Source: Butyribacter intestini
GTDB lineage: Bacteria; Bacillota; Clostridia; Lachnospirales; Lachnospiraceae
Length of the DNA: 64,000 nucleotides
Assembly: GCA_001414325.1 (NCBI GenBank)
Contig: LLKB01000006.1
Coordinates: 124,001 to 188,000 of the forward strand
Reading direction: 5' to 3'
The translations under genes and the position numbers were made by a program. Below, piece by piece: positions 34,503-42,168 of this stretch. Positions within the stretch are counted from its first letter, which is position 1. The number at the start of each line of letters is the position of its first letter. The notes under the pieces were generated by a model. The model saw nothing but the letters and a program-made list of their open reading frames with translations, ran no database searches and was not told where the DNA came from.

Positions 34503-35687
34503 ATGAACATATTAATATATCGTTATAACAGTATATGTGAGGATGCAGTTATCCGTGGATTGAAAGAACTTGGACATACTGTATATGAAGTTGTACTGGA
34601 AGTAGAAAATAAGTCGCCATCAGGTCAGGAAATTTTAGATGCTGTTGTTATGGGAATGGAGAAGTCAAATGCGGATATTATATTCAGTATAAATTATTAT
34701 CCGGCACTTTCTGAAATTGCCAGAGTATATAAATTATTGTATTACAGTTGGATAGTAGATGCTCCGGTTCTTGAATTATATTCAAAGACCATTAAAAACA
34801 GGTGCAACAGGTTATTTATATTTGACTCGGAGTTATACAGAGAAATATCAGTTTACAATCCATACAATATCTTTTATCTTCCTTTAGCTGCTGATTGTGA
34901 CTTCTATCAGAATGCAATAAGAAATGCTTCATTATCTGATGTAGAAAAGTACACACACAATATCAGTTTTGTAGGCTCGTTATATACTGAGAAATGTCCG
35001 TATGACAAGGTCAAAAACTTATCACCGAAAATATCAGGTTACCTTCATGGGATTATGAAAGCACAGGAGAAGATTTATGGATATTACTTTGTAGAAGAAC
35101 TTTTGAGTGATGAACTGGTAGATGAATTTGTAAAAAATTATGATGGATATTATCTGGCGGGAGAAGAGGATTTACTTACAAAGAAAAGAACACTCGCACA
35201 GTTTTACATTGGCAATAAGATTACAGCTATGGAGCGTGTGGATACATTTAAATATTTATCTGAAAAATTTGAAGTTGACATTTATACAGCGAGTGATACA
35301 AAGGAAATACCTAAGCTTAAAAATCACGGAACTATAATGACACACACTCAGATGCCGATAGTCTTTAATAAGAGTACGATAAACTTAAACCCGACATCAA
35401 AACCTATACGAAGTGGAATACCGTTAAGAATATTTGACTTGCTTGCATGTGAGGGATTTGTGCTATGCAATTATCAGTCTGATTTATTGAATGAGTTTTT
35501 GCAAGGGGAAGAACTGGATATCTATTCCAGCATTGAAGAATTGGAAGAAAAGATAAGATATTATTTATCTCATACGGATGTATGTAGGGAAATTGCTCAT
35601 AATGGGTATGAGAAGGTTAGTAAGCGTCATACATATCCGCTGAGACTTGAGCAGATGTTTAGACTTGGGGAACATAGGAGGAGATAA
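34503..35687 (+). CDS. CgeB-like glycosyltransferase
   Basis: This 394-residue protein has the layout of DUF3880/CgeB-type GT-B glycosyltransferases: N-terminal half with RYNSICEDAVIRGLKELGH and YYSWIVDAP, then C-terminal half with ISFVGSLY, INLNPTSKPIRSGIPLRIFD and LLACEGFVLCNYQSD, where the nucleotide-sugar site lies. Family members decorate surface layers or flagella. GAAGGAAAG lies just upstream. It is isolated between two IS remnants and has a distant relative at 42169. Confidence 0.83.
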   Translation: MNILIYRYNSICEDAVIRGLKELGHTVYEVVLEVENKSPSGQEILDAVVMGMEKSNADIIFSINYYPALSEIARVYKLLYYSWIVDAPVLELYSKTIKNRCNRLFIFDSELYREISVYNPYNIFYLPLAADCDFYQNAIRNASLSDVEKYTHNISFVGSLYTEKCPYDKVKNLSPKISGYLHGIMKAQEKIYGYYFVEELLSDELVDEFVKNYDGYYLAGEEDLLTKKRTLAQFYIGNKITAMERVDTFKYLSEKFEVDIYTASDTKEIPKLKNHGTIMTHTQMPIVFNKSTINLNPTSKPIRSGIPLRIFDLLACEGFVLCNYQSDLLNEFLQGEELDIYSSIEELEEKIRYYLSHTDVCREIAHNGYEKVSKRHTYPLRLEQMFRLGEHRRR

Positions 35688-35745
35688 AGGAGTGAGAGGG
35701 TGTGAAAGATTAATAGTAAGCGCAAAAAACTCAGGCGTACATTAT

Positions 35746-35797
35746 AAAATAACTTAGCATAAATATTATTTTACTCTTTATGCTAAGTTATTTTTTT
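35746..35797. terminator. Long hairpin terminator inside the IS66 end
   Basis: AAAATAACTTAGCATAAA (35746-35763) is an exact complement of TTTATGCTAAGTTATTTT (35777-35794), an 18-bp stem with further T residues. It can end transcripts from the CgeB-like gene and from the IS66 fragment. Confidence 0.85.
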
Positions 35798-35803
35798 CTT
35801 TAT

Positions 35804-36280
35804 CTATCTTTCGATTTTACATATTTCAAAAACTTTATCATTCCATGGTAACAGCTTTTCTAATTCACTGTCTGCCATTTCTTCAGTGGGTCGTTTCTCT
35901 AATACATATGTTATATATTTATATACATTTAATCCATTCGCTAATGCTGTTTCGGCTATGCTGTATGATATGGCACTTGCCTCTGCACCTTCAGGACTGT
36001 CACTGAAAAGCCATCCCTTTCTACCTATAACATATGATTTTGCCGTTGCTTCACGTTCTTCCTCTTTCAAGACCTGTATAGGGCTTTCATCTGCCATAGC
36101 AAACTCTATGCTTAACAGCAGTCTGTGGTAAAATTCGTACAATACCCGAAGATACTTATCGGTACATTCTATAACCCAGTTCGCCATTGTTGCACGGCTT
36201 AGTTCAAAACCATACTGCAGCCAGTCTTTTTCCTGGCGGTACAATGGCATCCCATTAACATATTTGACCTGAACAGTCAA
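35804..36280 (-). pseudogene. IS66-family transposase fragment, internally deleted
   Basis: The 158-residue frame joins an internal part of IS66 TnpC (KYVNGMPLYRQEKDW, LSRATMANWVIEC, MADESPIQVL) to its C-terminus (SYVIGRKGWLFSDSPEGAEA, ANGLNVYKYI). The normal protein is about 500 residues, so the N-terminus and a large middle part with catalytic residues are missing. It cannot be an active transposase. Confidence 0.85.
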
Positions 36281-36430
36281 CTTCTGAACCTGTAAGTCGT
36301 TTATATAATAAAACTATGCCATCTTTTTCACGATATGTTGCTTTTATGCGGTCTTTTTTTCTGCCACAAATATCACAGTTTTATCATGTTTCCAGCAGCT
36401 TTTTGTAAATACTTCATACAGAAAAACATA

Positions 36431-36488
36431 TTGGCGAACATTTGTTTATATGCTATGATAGAAATACAAAAAACAAACAAATGTTTGC
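36431..36488 (+). promoter_or_regulatory. Promoter enclosed by an inverted repeat
   Basis: TTGGCG (36431-36436), 17 bases and TATGAT (36454-36459) form a plausible vegetative promoter. GCGAACATTTGTTT (36434-36447) and AAACAAATGTTTGC (36475-36488) form a 14-bp inverted repeat with one G-T that brackets the -10. It could be an operator for the downstream gene or an RNA hairpin at the transcript start. Confidence 0.6.
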
Positions 36489-36551
36489 AAAAGTAGGAGA
36501 AAACATTGCATTTTTATTATATGGTATGTATAATATAGGAAAGGAGACATT

Positions 36552-37544
36552 ATGGGGAAAGAAAATGATATACAGTGGCATTTGGGATTTTGTGCAGCGA
36601 TGGAACTGGAGCTTAGAGAGTACGCAGACAGGCTGGAATTTCACAGGGAATATCCGCTAAGTAGAAAGCCGTTGCTTATAGATTTGCTTGTAGTGGAAAA
36701 AACAGGCGACTTTGAAATAGCGAACGATATAGGTCAGATATTTCAGAAACATAACATAATGGAGTATAAGTCTGAAAATGATACATTAAATGAAGACACA
36801 TATTTCAAAGTAATGGCATATGCATATTTGTACAAAAGCAGTGAAAAATATGTAGGTGATATAGACATAAACAGCATCACGATTACGCTTGTAAGAGAAA
36901 GAAAACCTGAAAAGCTTTTGAGATGGTTTAAAGAAAACAGCTACAAAGTATATGAAAAAACGAGTGGCATATACTACATAGAAAAAGACGGATTTATAAA
37001 AACACAGGTAGTAGTCACGGCAGAAGTCGGAGAAAAAGAACATATATTCCTAAAGACACTGAAACGAGGACTGAAGAGAAGTACTGTAGATGATTTTTTA
37101 GATAAAGCATTTGAAATGCATGAGCCGTTTGAAAAAGATTGTATAAATTCATTGTTAGGGATAATGGTATCGTCAAACCAAGAATTATTTGACAGTATAA
37201 AGAATGGAGGGACAGGTATTATGAATGATGTATTAAGAGAGTTTTTTAAGGAAGAGATAAAAGCTAATGAAGAGCAGGCGATGAACAGAGGCTGGAAAAA
37301 AGGGATGGAAAAAGGAATGGTAGAAGGGATGGAAAAAGGAATGGTAGAAGGGATGGAAAAAGGGATGGTGAAAGGGATGGAAAAAGGGATAGAAAAAGGA
37401 ATTGAGAAAGGTAGAGAAGAAGGCAGAATAGAGACTTTATACACGGATTGCAATATGTCAGTATCTGACATAGCAAAGAAAGTGTCAAAATCAGAGGATT
37501 ATGTAAAAGAGATTATAAAGAAAATATCAGCAGCGTGTCTCTAA
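36552..37544 (+). CDS. PD-(D/E)XK nuclease-like protein (Rpn/transposase-associated type)
   Basis: This 330-residue protein resembles the Rpn/PDDEXK nuclease-family proteins that are multicopy in Lachnospiraceae. LLIDLLVVEK gives the Asp and IMEYKSEND the ExK of a PD-(D/E)XK site, near residues 43 and 75. Residues about 245-295 are tandem GMEKGMVE-type repeats of unknown role, followed by a helical tail (ISDIAKKVSKSEDYV). The ribosome site AAAGGAGA is seven bases upstream. It lies next to IS66 debris. Catalysis is inferred from the motif only. Confidence 0.72.
   Translation: MGKENDIQWHLGFCAAMELELREYADRLEFHREYPLSRKPLLIDLLVVEKTGDFEIANDIGQIFQKHNIMEYKSENDTLNEDTYFKVMAYAYLYKSSEKYVGDIDINSITITLVRERKPEKLLRWFKENSYKVYEKTSGIYYIEKDGFIKTQVVVTAEVGEKEHIFLKTLKRGLKRSTVDDFLDKAFEMHEPFEKDCINSLLGIMVSSNQELFDSIKNGGTGIMNDVLREFFKEEIKANEEQAMNRGWKKGMEKGMVEGMEKGMVEGMEKGMVKGMEKGIEKGIEKGREEGRIETLYTDCNMSVSDIAKKVSKSEDYVKEIIKKISAACL
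37302..37397 (+). repeat. Four tandem 24-bp in-frame repeats
   Basis: Units start at 37302, 37326, 37350 and 37374. The first two are identical; the later two differ at a few bases. Each encodes eight residues of the type GMEKGMVE. Copy number is likely to vary between strains by slippage without loss of frame. Confidence 0.9.
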
Positions 37545-37586
37545 AGTTGTATATACAACAGAGTATCATATGAGGAAACCGACCTA

Positions 37587-37611
37587 TCCCCCGATGGATT
37601 CCATCGGGGGA
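37587..37611. terminator. GC-rich hairpin between convergent genes
   Basis: TCCCCCGATGG (37587-37597) is an exact complement of CCATCGGGGGA (37601-37611) with a three-base loop. It lies between the ends of two convergent genes. A clear T-run is lacking on either side, so function as terminator is likely from place and stability but not certain. Confidence 0.65.
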
Positions 37612-37626
37612 TTTGAATAAAAAATT

Positions 37627-38349
37627 TTAAATCAAATGAAGTCGTTCTTCTATGTCCTTTTTGTGTTTTCTTCCAAGTGGAATGGAGTGTTTTCCAACCT
37701 GTATTATGAATGTTGATTTATCATATGAATAAAAATGATGCAGGTTTACGATATATTTTCTGTGGCACTGTATGAAATTGTCGGGAAATATATCAAGCAG
37801 TTCATTTATTGTCATATTTGTGAGTTTAATATTTGCGTCATGTGTGTAAACGACAGTTTCTTTGCTGGTTGATTCAATGTAGTCTATGTCATCAAGCAGT
37901 AAATGGAGATATACACCATTACTGTCTTTTAAAGTTATCTTTTCTTTTTTGTTTTCTCTATGTTCACCTATTATATAGTCAAGTGTTTCTATGAGTTTAT
38001 ATGAGGTGAATGGTTTTACCAGATATGAGCTGCAATGTATCTCCTGAAGGGCAAAGAATATCCTATCAGGGAGTGCTGTCATATAAACTATCGGTGTGTA
38101 AAGGTAATGCTCGATGCTTCGTATATATTTTCCAAAATCAAGTCCGTCACAGTCCAGATCATTTTCGTTTTCATGCTTTAACTCAATATCAAGTAAAAAA
38201 AGATCAAAACATTTTGTTGATGTAAGGTTGCAGGCTTCTTTATATGTACCGGCTATAAAAATCTGCCAGTCTTTGTAGTGTTCATTTATTATTTTGCTGA
38301 CAGCTTTCTGCTGTTCATAGTCATCTTCTAAAATAAGTACCGTAAACAT
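37627..38349 (-). CDS. Orphan LytTR-type response regulator
   Basis: The 240-residue protein has a receiver domain (VLILEDDYEQQ, phosphoacceptor in LFLLDIEL, VYMTALP, YLVKPFTSYKL) and a C-terminal LytTR DNA-binding domain (DIDYIESTSKETVVYTHD, FIQCHRKYIVNLHHF). LytTR proteins bind 9-bp direct repeats spaced by 12-13 bp. No histidine kinase lies next to it. The start at 38349 is set by GAGG seven bases upstream; earlier in-frame ATGs lack such a site. A perfect TTCAGACCA direct repeat lies upstream (38533-38562) and is a candidate target. Confidence 0.9.
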   Translation of the reverse strand: MFTVLILEDDYEQQKAVSKIINEHYKDWQIFIAGTYKEACNLTSTKCFDLFLLDIELKHENENDLDCDGLDFGKYIRSIEHYLYTPIVYMTALPDRIFFALQEIHCSSYLVKPFTSYKLIETLDYIIGEHRENKKEKITLKDSNGVYLHLLLDDIDYIESTSKETVVYTHDANIKLTNMTINELLDIFPDNFIQCHRKYIVNLHHFYSYDKSTFIIQVGKHSIPLGRKHKKDIEERLHLI

Positions 38350-38532
38350 AATCATCCTCATTCCTGAGCAACTTTTTTGTGGGATAGATACCATAAAAGC
38401 AATTTGTTTTTTGCTCTGAAACTAATTGCTGTATTTCTCAAATTAATATCGTAGTCAAAATTTTACTTTATTTAATACAAGTATATTTAAATATTATTAT
38501 ATCACAGATTCATTCATTTTACAAAATTGCAA

Positions 38533-38562
38533 TTCAGACCAGAATATATGTATTTCAGACCA
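38533..38562 (+). promoter_or_regulatory. Candidate LytTR operator: two 9-bp direct repeats 12 bp apart
   Basis: TTCAGACCA occurs exactly at 38533-38541 and 38554-38562, with a 12-base spacer and 21-base period. That is the geometry of LytTR-domain sites. The site lies about 185 bases upstream of the divergent LytTR regulator and just before a possible plus-strand promoter. Confidence 0.65.
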
Positions 38563-38578
38563 AATTATGCGAAAAGTG

Positions 38579-38606
38579 TTGAGTTTTAGGCGAAAATGAG
38601 TAAAAT
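38579..38606 (+). promoter_or_regulatory. Possible promoter of the noncoding unit
   Basis: TTGAGT (38579-38584) and TAAAAT (38601-38606) are spaced by 16 bases, 17 bases after the direct repeat. Both boxes are imperfect, which would fit an activator-dependent promoter. The expected start is near 38613. Confidence 0.45.
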
Positions 38607-38612
38607 AAAAAA

Positions 38613-38980
38613 TGTAAAAAGTCATTGAGAAAGTCTAGTTGCCGGTGACAGTGAAAGTGTGAGCAGCAACTAAGTTAATGATGATTAAGAGAGACAAGAT
38701 TGAAAGATTAACGGGTAGAAGCCGTTGATGATACTTATAGTGTGAACGGCAGCTAAATCTTTCAAGGATAAAAAGGGTATTGGAAAGGGTTATGGTGTTT
38801 TATCACGGTTGTATAAATGTCTGCTGCATCGGGTAATGTAGCTGGTAAGTCTCTCATACATATAAGTGTAGGACATCATATAAAAGGTATGATTGAAAAT
38901 AGGGAGTCGGGAAAATTTAAAGGGTAGAAAAAAGGGTAGAGAAATGATGAAATTATTTTTGAATGATTTCATCATTTTTT
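38613..38980 (+). ncRNA. Candidate structured noncoding RNA
   Basis: This stretch lacks a supported gene but has two related hairpin units. Unit A: TAGTTGC (38636-38642) pairs with GCAACTA (38666-38672). Unit B: GCCGTT (38721-38726) pairs with AACGGC (38745-38750), enclosed by GAAAGATT (38702-38709) and AATCTTTC (38756-38763). Both share AGTGTGA-C-GCA-CTAA (15 of 18 matches, 38656-38673 and 38739-38756). A terminator closes it at 38942-38980. I recognise no known RNA family. The boundaries are inferred. Confidence 0.45.
38942..38980 (+). terminator. Intrinsic terminator of the noncoding unit
   Basis: AAATGATGAAAT (38942-38953) pairs exactly with ATTTCATCATTT (38966-38977), followed by more T residues. 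No plus-strand gene precedes it for more than 1 kb, so it implies an untranslated transcript. Confidence 0.75.
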
Positions 38981-39020
38981 TATGTATAGTAAAATGCTCG
39001 TAATGTAGTGGTGGTGTCAA

Positions 39021-39050
39021 GGCAAAACGCTGGTTTTGCTCTTTTTTTTT
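39021..39050 (+). terminator. Second intrinsic terminator
   Basis: GCAAAAC (39022-39028) and GTTTTGC (39033-39039) form a stem with a GCTG loop, followed by CTTTTTTTTT. It is a strong plus-strand terminator 200 bases before the C39-like peptidase gene. Confidence 0.85.
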
Positions 39051-39100
39051 GTTTTTTATTAAATTTTAATGGAAAGAATTGAGATTATGTTTTATACTAT

Positions 39101-39180
39101 GATGTTAGGGTCAAAAGTAGATAGCAATGAAGCAATCCGGAGCATCAGTTAGGGTCAAAATACCTTTTGACTCTAACATC
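39101..39180 (+). repeat. Two direct copies sharing one complementary arm (alternative hairpins)
   Basis: GTTAGGGTCAAAA occurs at 39104-39116 and 39148-39160. The arm CTTTTGACTCTAACATC (39164-39180) can pair either with the first copy (17 bp, 39101-39117) or with the second (13 bp, loop TACC), with one G-T in each. It may be a repetitive palindromic element or a switch in the leader of the peptidase gene at 39261. Confidence 0.7.
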
Positions 39181-39260
39181 GAATTATGTGGATATAATGA
39201 AAGGAAAGTAGAACTGTATAAGAGGAAAATACAAAAACAAAGAACAGAAAAGGAAAAAAC

Positions 39261-40226
39261 ATGGCAAATAAGAAAAGAAAAAAGCCTTATATTGTAAGGC
39301 TGATGAGAAAAATTAAAAAAACTTTCAGAATGTGGAAGAGAAAAAATCCGTTAAAGGCATATAGATTGCATATTATCACAACGGTGTGTATTCTTGCAAT
39401 TGTGGCATTTGCAACTTTTAAAACCGGTCTGGCACATGATTTTGTGAGACATTTTTCAGAAAGCGAAGAAGCAAGTGTTACGGAAGCACCGGCTGATACC
39501 ATGACCCCGCAGCCTACGGAGGAGGTTGTTCAGACTGCTGCACCTGCTCCGGTGCAGACAAAAGTTCCGGCAAAGAAAAACACTGTTGACACAAGATATC
39601 TTTATTCATATTTTCAGGGACCAAAGGCATGGAAAAAGAAGCTTGCGTGGTCGGGTTACTGGGGAGATGCGTATATTGGCGGAAGAAAGTTTGGTGCGTA
39701 TGGATGTGGTCTTTGCTGCATGGCAAATGTTTATTCATCTATCACTTCGGAAACATATAAGGCATCACCGGTAGATATGCGAAATTTCGTAAAGAAGAAA
39801 ACAGGCTACTGGGGGGTAGGTGCAATCGACTGGAAATATATGGTGGTTGGTATGCGAAAGGCAGGTATTTATTGCGGACCTAAGAGAAAGCCGAAGAGAT
39901 ATTCTTCGTTTAGGCGGGATATTGCGAAGTCAAAATGTGCTGTTGTGCTTGTCAGCAGTTATGATTCGACTTGTTTTTGGAAAGGCACGCCCGGACATTA
40001 TGTTACTATTTTTGCATATGATAAGAAGCGTGACAGGGTATTTCTAGCTGATTCAGGTGATCCGAAGCACAACCGCAGATGGATAAGTCTTAAAAAGGTT
40101 TATCGTTCACTTAAAAAGGCGAGCAGATACCAGTATGTATGTGTGACAGGGTACAATAATAAGAAAGATGCTTTTAAGAACAGAAAAGCTAGAGGAAAGT
40201 GGATAAAGCCGGCATATATGCGGTAA
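39261..40226 (+). CDS. Membrane-anchored C39-like cysteine peptidase
   Basis: This 321-residue protein has a Lys/Arg-rich start, one membrane segment at about 34-54 (IITTVCILAIVAFATF), a Pro/Thr/Ala linker at 68-108, and an extracellular peptidase_C39_2 domain. The likely catalytic residues are C149 (YGCGLCCMAN), H246 (GHYVTIFAY) and D264 (LADSGDP). Without an ABC transporter partner it is more likely a cell-surface or wall peptidase than a bacteriocin leader peptidase. AAAGGAAAAAA precedes the start. The upstream repeat at 39101-39180 may lie in its leader. Confidence 0.82.
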   Translation: MANKKRKKPYIVRLMRKIKKTFRMWKRKNPLKAYRLHIITTVCILAIVAFATFKTGLAHDFVRHFSESEEASVTEAPADTMTPQPTEEVVQTAAPAPVQTKVPAKKNTVDTRYLYSYFQGPKAWKKKLAWSGYWGDAYIGGRKFGAYGCGLCCMANVYSSITSETYKASPVDMRNFVKKKTGYWGVGAIDWKYMVVGMRKAGIYCGPKRKPKRYSSFRRDIAKSKCAVVLVSSYDSTCFWKGTPGHYVTIFAYDKKRDRVFLADSGDPKHNRRWISLKKVYRSLKKASRYQYVCVTGYNNKKDAFKNRKARGKWIKPAYMR

Positions 40227-40298
40227 AGCACAACAAACACGAATGAGAAAGACATATGTGCAAAGTGAAAAAGTGGATAAAAAGATATATGCGGTAAA
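40196..40298 (+). repeat. Imperfect duplication of the C39 gene end
   Basis: The last codons and stop of the peptidase gene (40196-40227) recur in shortened form at 40270-40298, both ending in ATATATGCGGTAAA. It looks like a local tandem duplication that left a decaying copy of the gene's 3' end. Confidence 0.6.
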
Positions 40299-40402
40299 TG
40301 AAATAAAGATGCTTTATTGTGGAAGTTTGATAATGCCTGTCGTGGTATGATTACACATTTAATAATGAATTTTATAAAAACATTTGGAGATGAGGAGGAA
40401 AG

Positions 40403-41296
40403 ATGAGCAGAAAAAAGGAATACGAAGAAAAAGAAAAACATGGTACGGCTCAGTTTCCGGTTGGACTTCACAAACTTGAATATCCGGCGGATACGGATGT
40501 AATGTTTTATGTTCACTGGCATCAGGAATTTGAGTTTCTTGTTCTGACTGAGGGGAAAGTGCTGTTTACGATTGAGGGCAGGGAATATGTTATGAATCCT
40601 GGAGATATAGTATTTATAAATTCAAATTATCTTCATACGGCAAAAAATATTTGTGGCGGAGTATGTTCATTTTATGCCATTGATTTTTCATATCATGTGC
40701 TTAATGAGGATATACATAGCATTTTTTCTAAGAAATTTATAAGACCAATATTAAATGATAAGTATGTATTTCCGGAATTTATGCCCGTGAGTGAGGATGA
40801 AGATAAATGCTGGCAGAAAGATATAAGGAATTATCTGCATGAAATAGGAGAGTGTCCGGAGCATGAGCTAGAACCGTTTGAGCTTATGATAAGAAGCCGT
40901 ATTTTGGCTATATGGGATATTCTTGATAAAAATGGTGTTCGTGCACAGAAAGACAACGATATAGAGAGCCGTTATTCTGAGAGACTTGAACCTGTTATTT
41001 CCTATATTAAAGAAAATTATGCGTATGAGATAACACTAGGAGAGCTTGCGGCGATACTTCCTATGAGTGAGGGGCAGTTCAGCAGGGTTTTTAAGCAGAC
41101 GATGAAACTGTCTCCGATACAGTATCTTATGAGATACAGGATATTGCAAAGCTGCAAATTGTTGCAGGATACGGAGAAAAAGATAGGTGAGATAGCAAAT
41201 CTGTCAGGATTTAATAATATAAGTTATTTTAACAGGGTATTCTTGAATACGATAGGATGTACACCAAAAGAATACAGGGAAAACAGCAGTTATTAA
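40403..41296 (+). CDS. AraC-family transcriptional regulator
   Basis: This 297-residue regulator has an N-terminal cupin sensor domain (HWHQEFEFLVLTEGKVLFTI split over the metal-less cupin, YVMNPGDIVFINSN) and a C-terminal double helix-turn-helix (about 195-293: LGELAAILPMSEGQFSRVFK, IGEIANLSGFNNISYFNRVF, TPKEYRE). Such proteins sense sugars and control nearby catabolic or transport genes. No sugar operon adjoins; the nearest genes are a HAD phosphatase and a CgeB-like protein. GAGGAGGAAAG gives a strong ribosome site. Confidence 0.92.
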   Translation: MSRKKEYEEKEKHGTAQFPVGLHKLEYPADTDVMFYVHWHQEFEFLVLTEGKVLFTIEGREYVMNPGDIVFINSNYLHTAKNICGGVCSFYAIDFSYHVLNEDIHSIFSKKFIRPILNDKYVFPEFMPVSEDEDKCWQKDIRNYLHEIGECPEHELEPFELMIRSRILAIWDILDKNGVRAQKDNDIESRYSERLEPVISYIKENYAYEITLGELAAILPMSEGQFSRVFKQTMKLSPIQYLMRYRILQSCKLLQDTEKKIGEIANLSGFNNISYFNRVFLNTIGCTPKEYRENSSY

Positions 41297-41413
41297 ATTT
41301 TAATAGTGAATTGCGAAAACGGATATAGGCTGTGTTAGCTGCACAATTTAATTATGTATTATAGGAGTTTCGCAAATGTTTATTAAACTGGGAATAGGAA
41401 GGGAAGTATAAGA

Positions 41414-42079
41414 GTGGTTAGAGAATATAACGATATTTTGGAGGCTGTTCGTAGTGTGAAGTCAAAGCAGGCGGTTATTTTTGATATGGATGGTCTTATT
41501 TTTGATACTGAGCGTGTTTTTATGGAACAGCTTGCGGTTGCGATGAAAGAACATGGCTATGTACTGACGAGGGAAATTTACACAGAGACACTTGGTCTTG
41601 GTGGAAAAAAGCTTGTTGATTTTATGCAGTCAAAATTTGGTTATGATTATCCTTTTGAGGAGTGTAGCAGAAAGGCACAGGAGAGAATGGCAATGATTTC
41701 AGAAACTATTGGTCTTTCGGTTAAACCTCAGATAAGAGAGCTTTTACAGGAGTTAAAAGCAGGGAATATTAAATGTGGGGTTGCTTCATCGACAAAGACT
41801 GAACTTGTTGAGAAATATTTGAAACAGGCAGAACTTGACGGCTTTTTTGATGTTGTGATTGGTGGGGATAAAGTTAAGGTATCAAAGCCGGAGCCGGATA
41901 TTTTTATCTATGCCTGCGAGAGACTTAATGTATCTCCAATGAAAGCTCTTGTGCTTGAGGACAGTGAAAATGGAATAAGGGCGGCAAGAGCTGCAGGAAT
42001 CCCGGTTATATGTATTCCTGACCTTAAAGAACCATCAAGAGAGGTTGAGAAACTTGTGACGGCTATTGTAAGGCGGTGA
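41414..42079 (+). CDS. HAD-superfamily phosphatase or phosphoglucomutase-like
   Basis: This 221-residue protein belongs to the beta-phosphoglucomutase-like HAD group: VIFDMDGLIFDTE (nucleophile D24, acid D26), GVASSTKTELVEKYL (motif II Ser), VSKPEPDIF (Lys) and LVLEDSENGIRAARAAG (motif IV Asp pair), with a helical cap at about 35-95. It starts with GTG. The first 18 residues extend beyond the usual family start, so translation could begin slightly later. The substrate is a small phosphorylated sugar or alcohol. Confidence 0.88.
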   Translation: MVREYNDILEAVRSVKSKQAVIFDMDGLIFDTERVFMEQLAVAMKEHGYVLTREIYTETLGLGGKKLVDFMQSKFGYDYPFEECSRKAQERMAMISETIGLSVKPQIRELLQELKAGNIKCGVASSTKTELVEKYLKQAELDGFFDVVIGGDKVKVSKPEPDIFIYACERLNVSPMKALVLEDSENGIRAARAAGIPVICIPDLKEPSREVEKLVTAIVRR

Positions 42080-42168
42080 ATAATCGGGAAAAAGTTATAC
42101 AAAAGATTTTGTTTTGCCTAAACATTTGAAATTGGAGTTTATTATTAAAAATGTGGGGATGAGGTCAT

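Larger units (their letters stand above)
35716..36300. mobile_element. IS66-family element remnant with one terminal repeat
   Basis: GTAAGCGCAAAAAACTCAG at 35716 has the GTAAGCG start typical of IS66 terminal repeats. A deleted transposase follows on the minus strand (35804-36280). I found no matching second end, and the upstream accessory genes are missing. The far boundary is approximate. Confidence 0.72.

Noticed and set aside
35804-36280. Functional IS66 transposase
   Set aside because: Only 158 of about 500 residues, with the N-terminus and middle missing and only one terminal repeat found.
37302-37397. CRISPR-like repeats
   Set aside because: The 24-bp units are contiguous without spacers and keep the reading frame of a coding region.
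38792-38836. 14-codon frame with three cysteines, possible signalling peptide near the LytTR gene
   Set aside because: The ribosome site is only about two bases from the ATG, the peptide is far shorter than known AgrD-type precursors, and no processing protease is adjacent.
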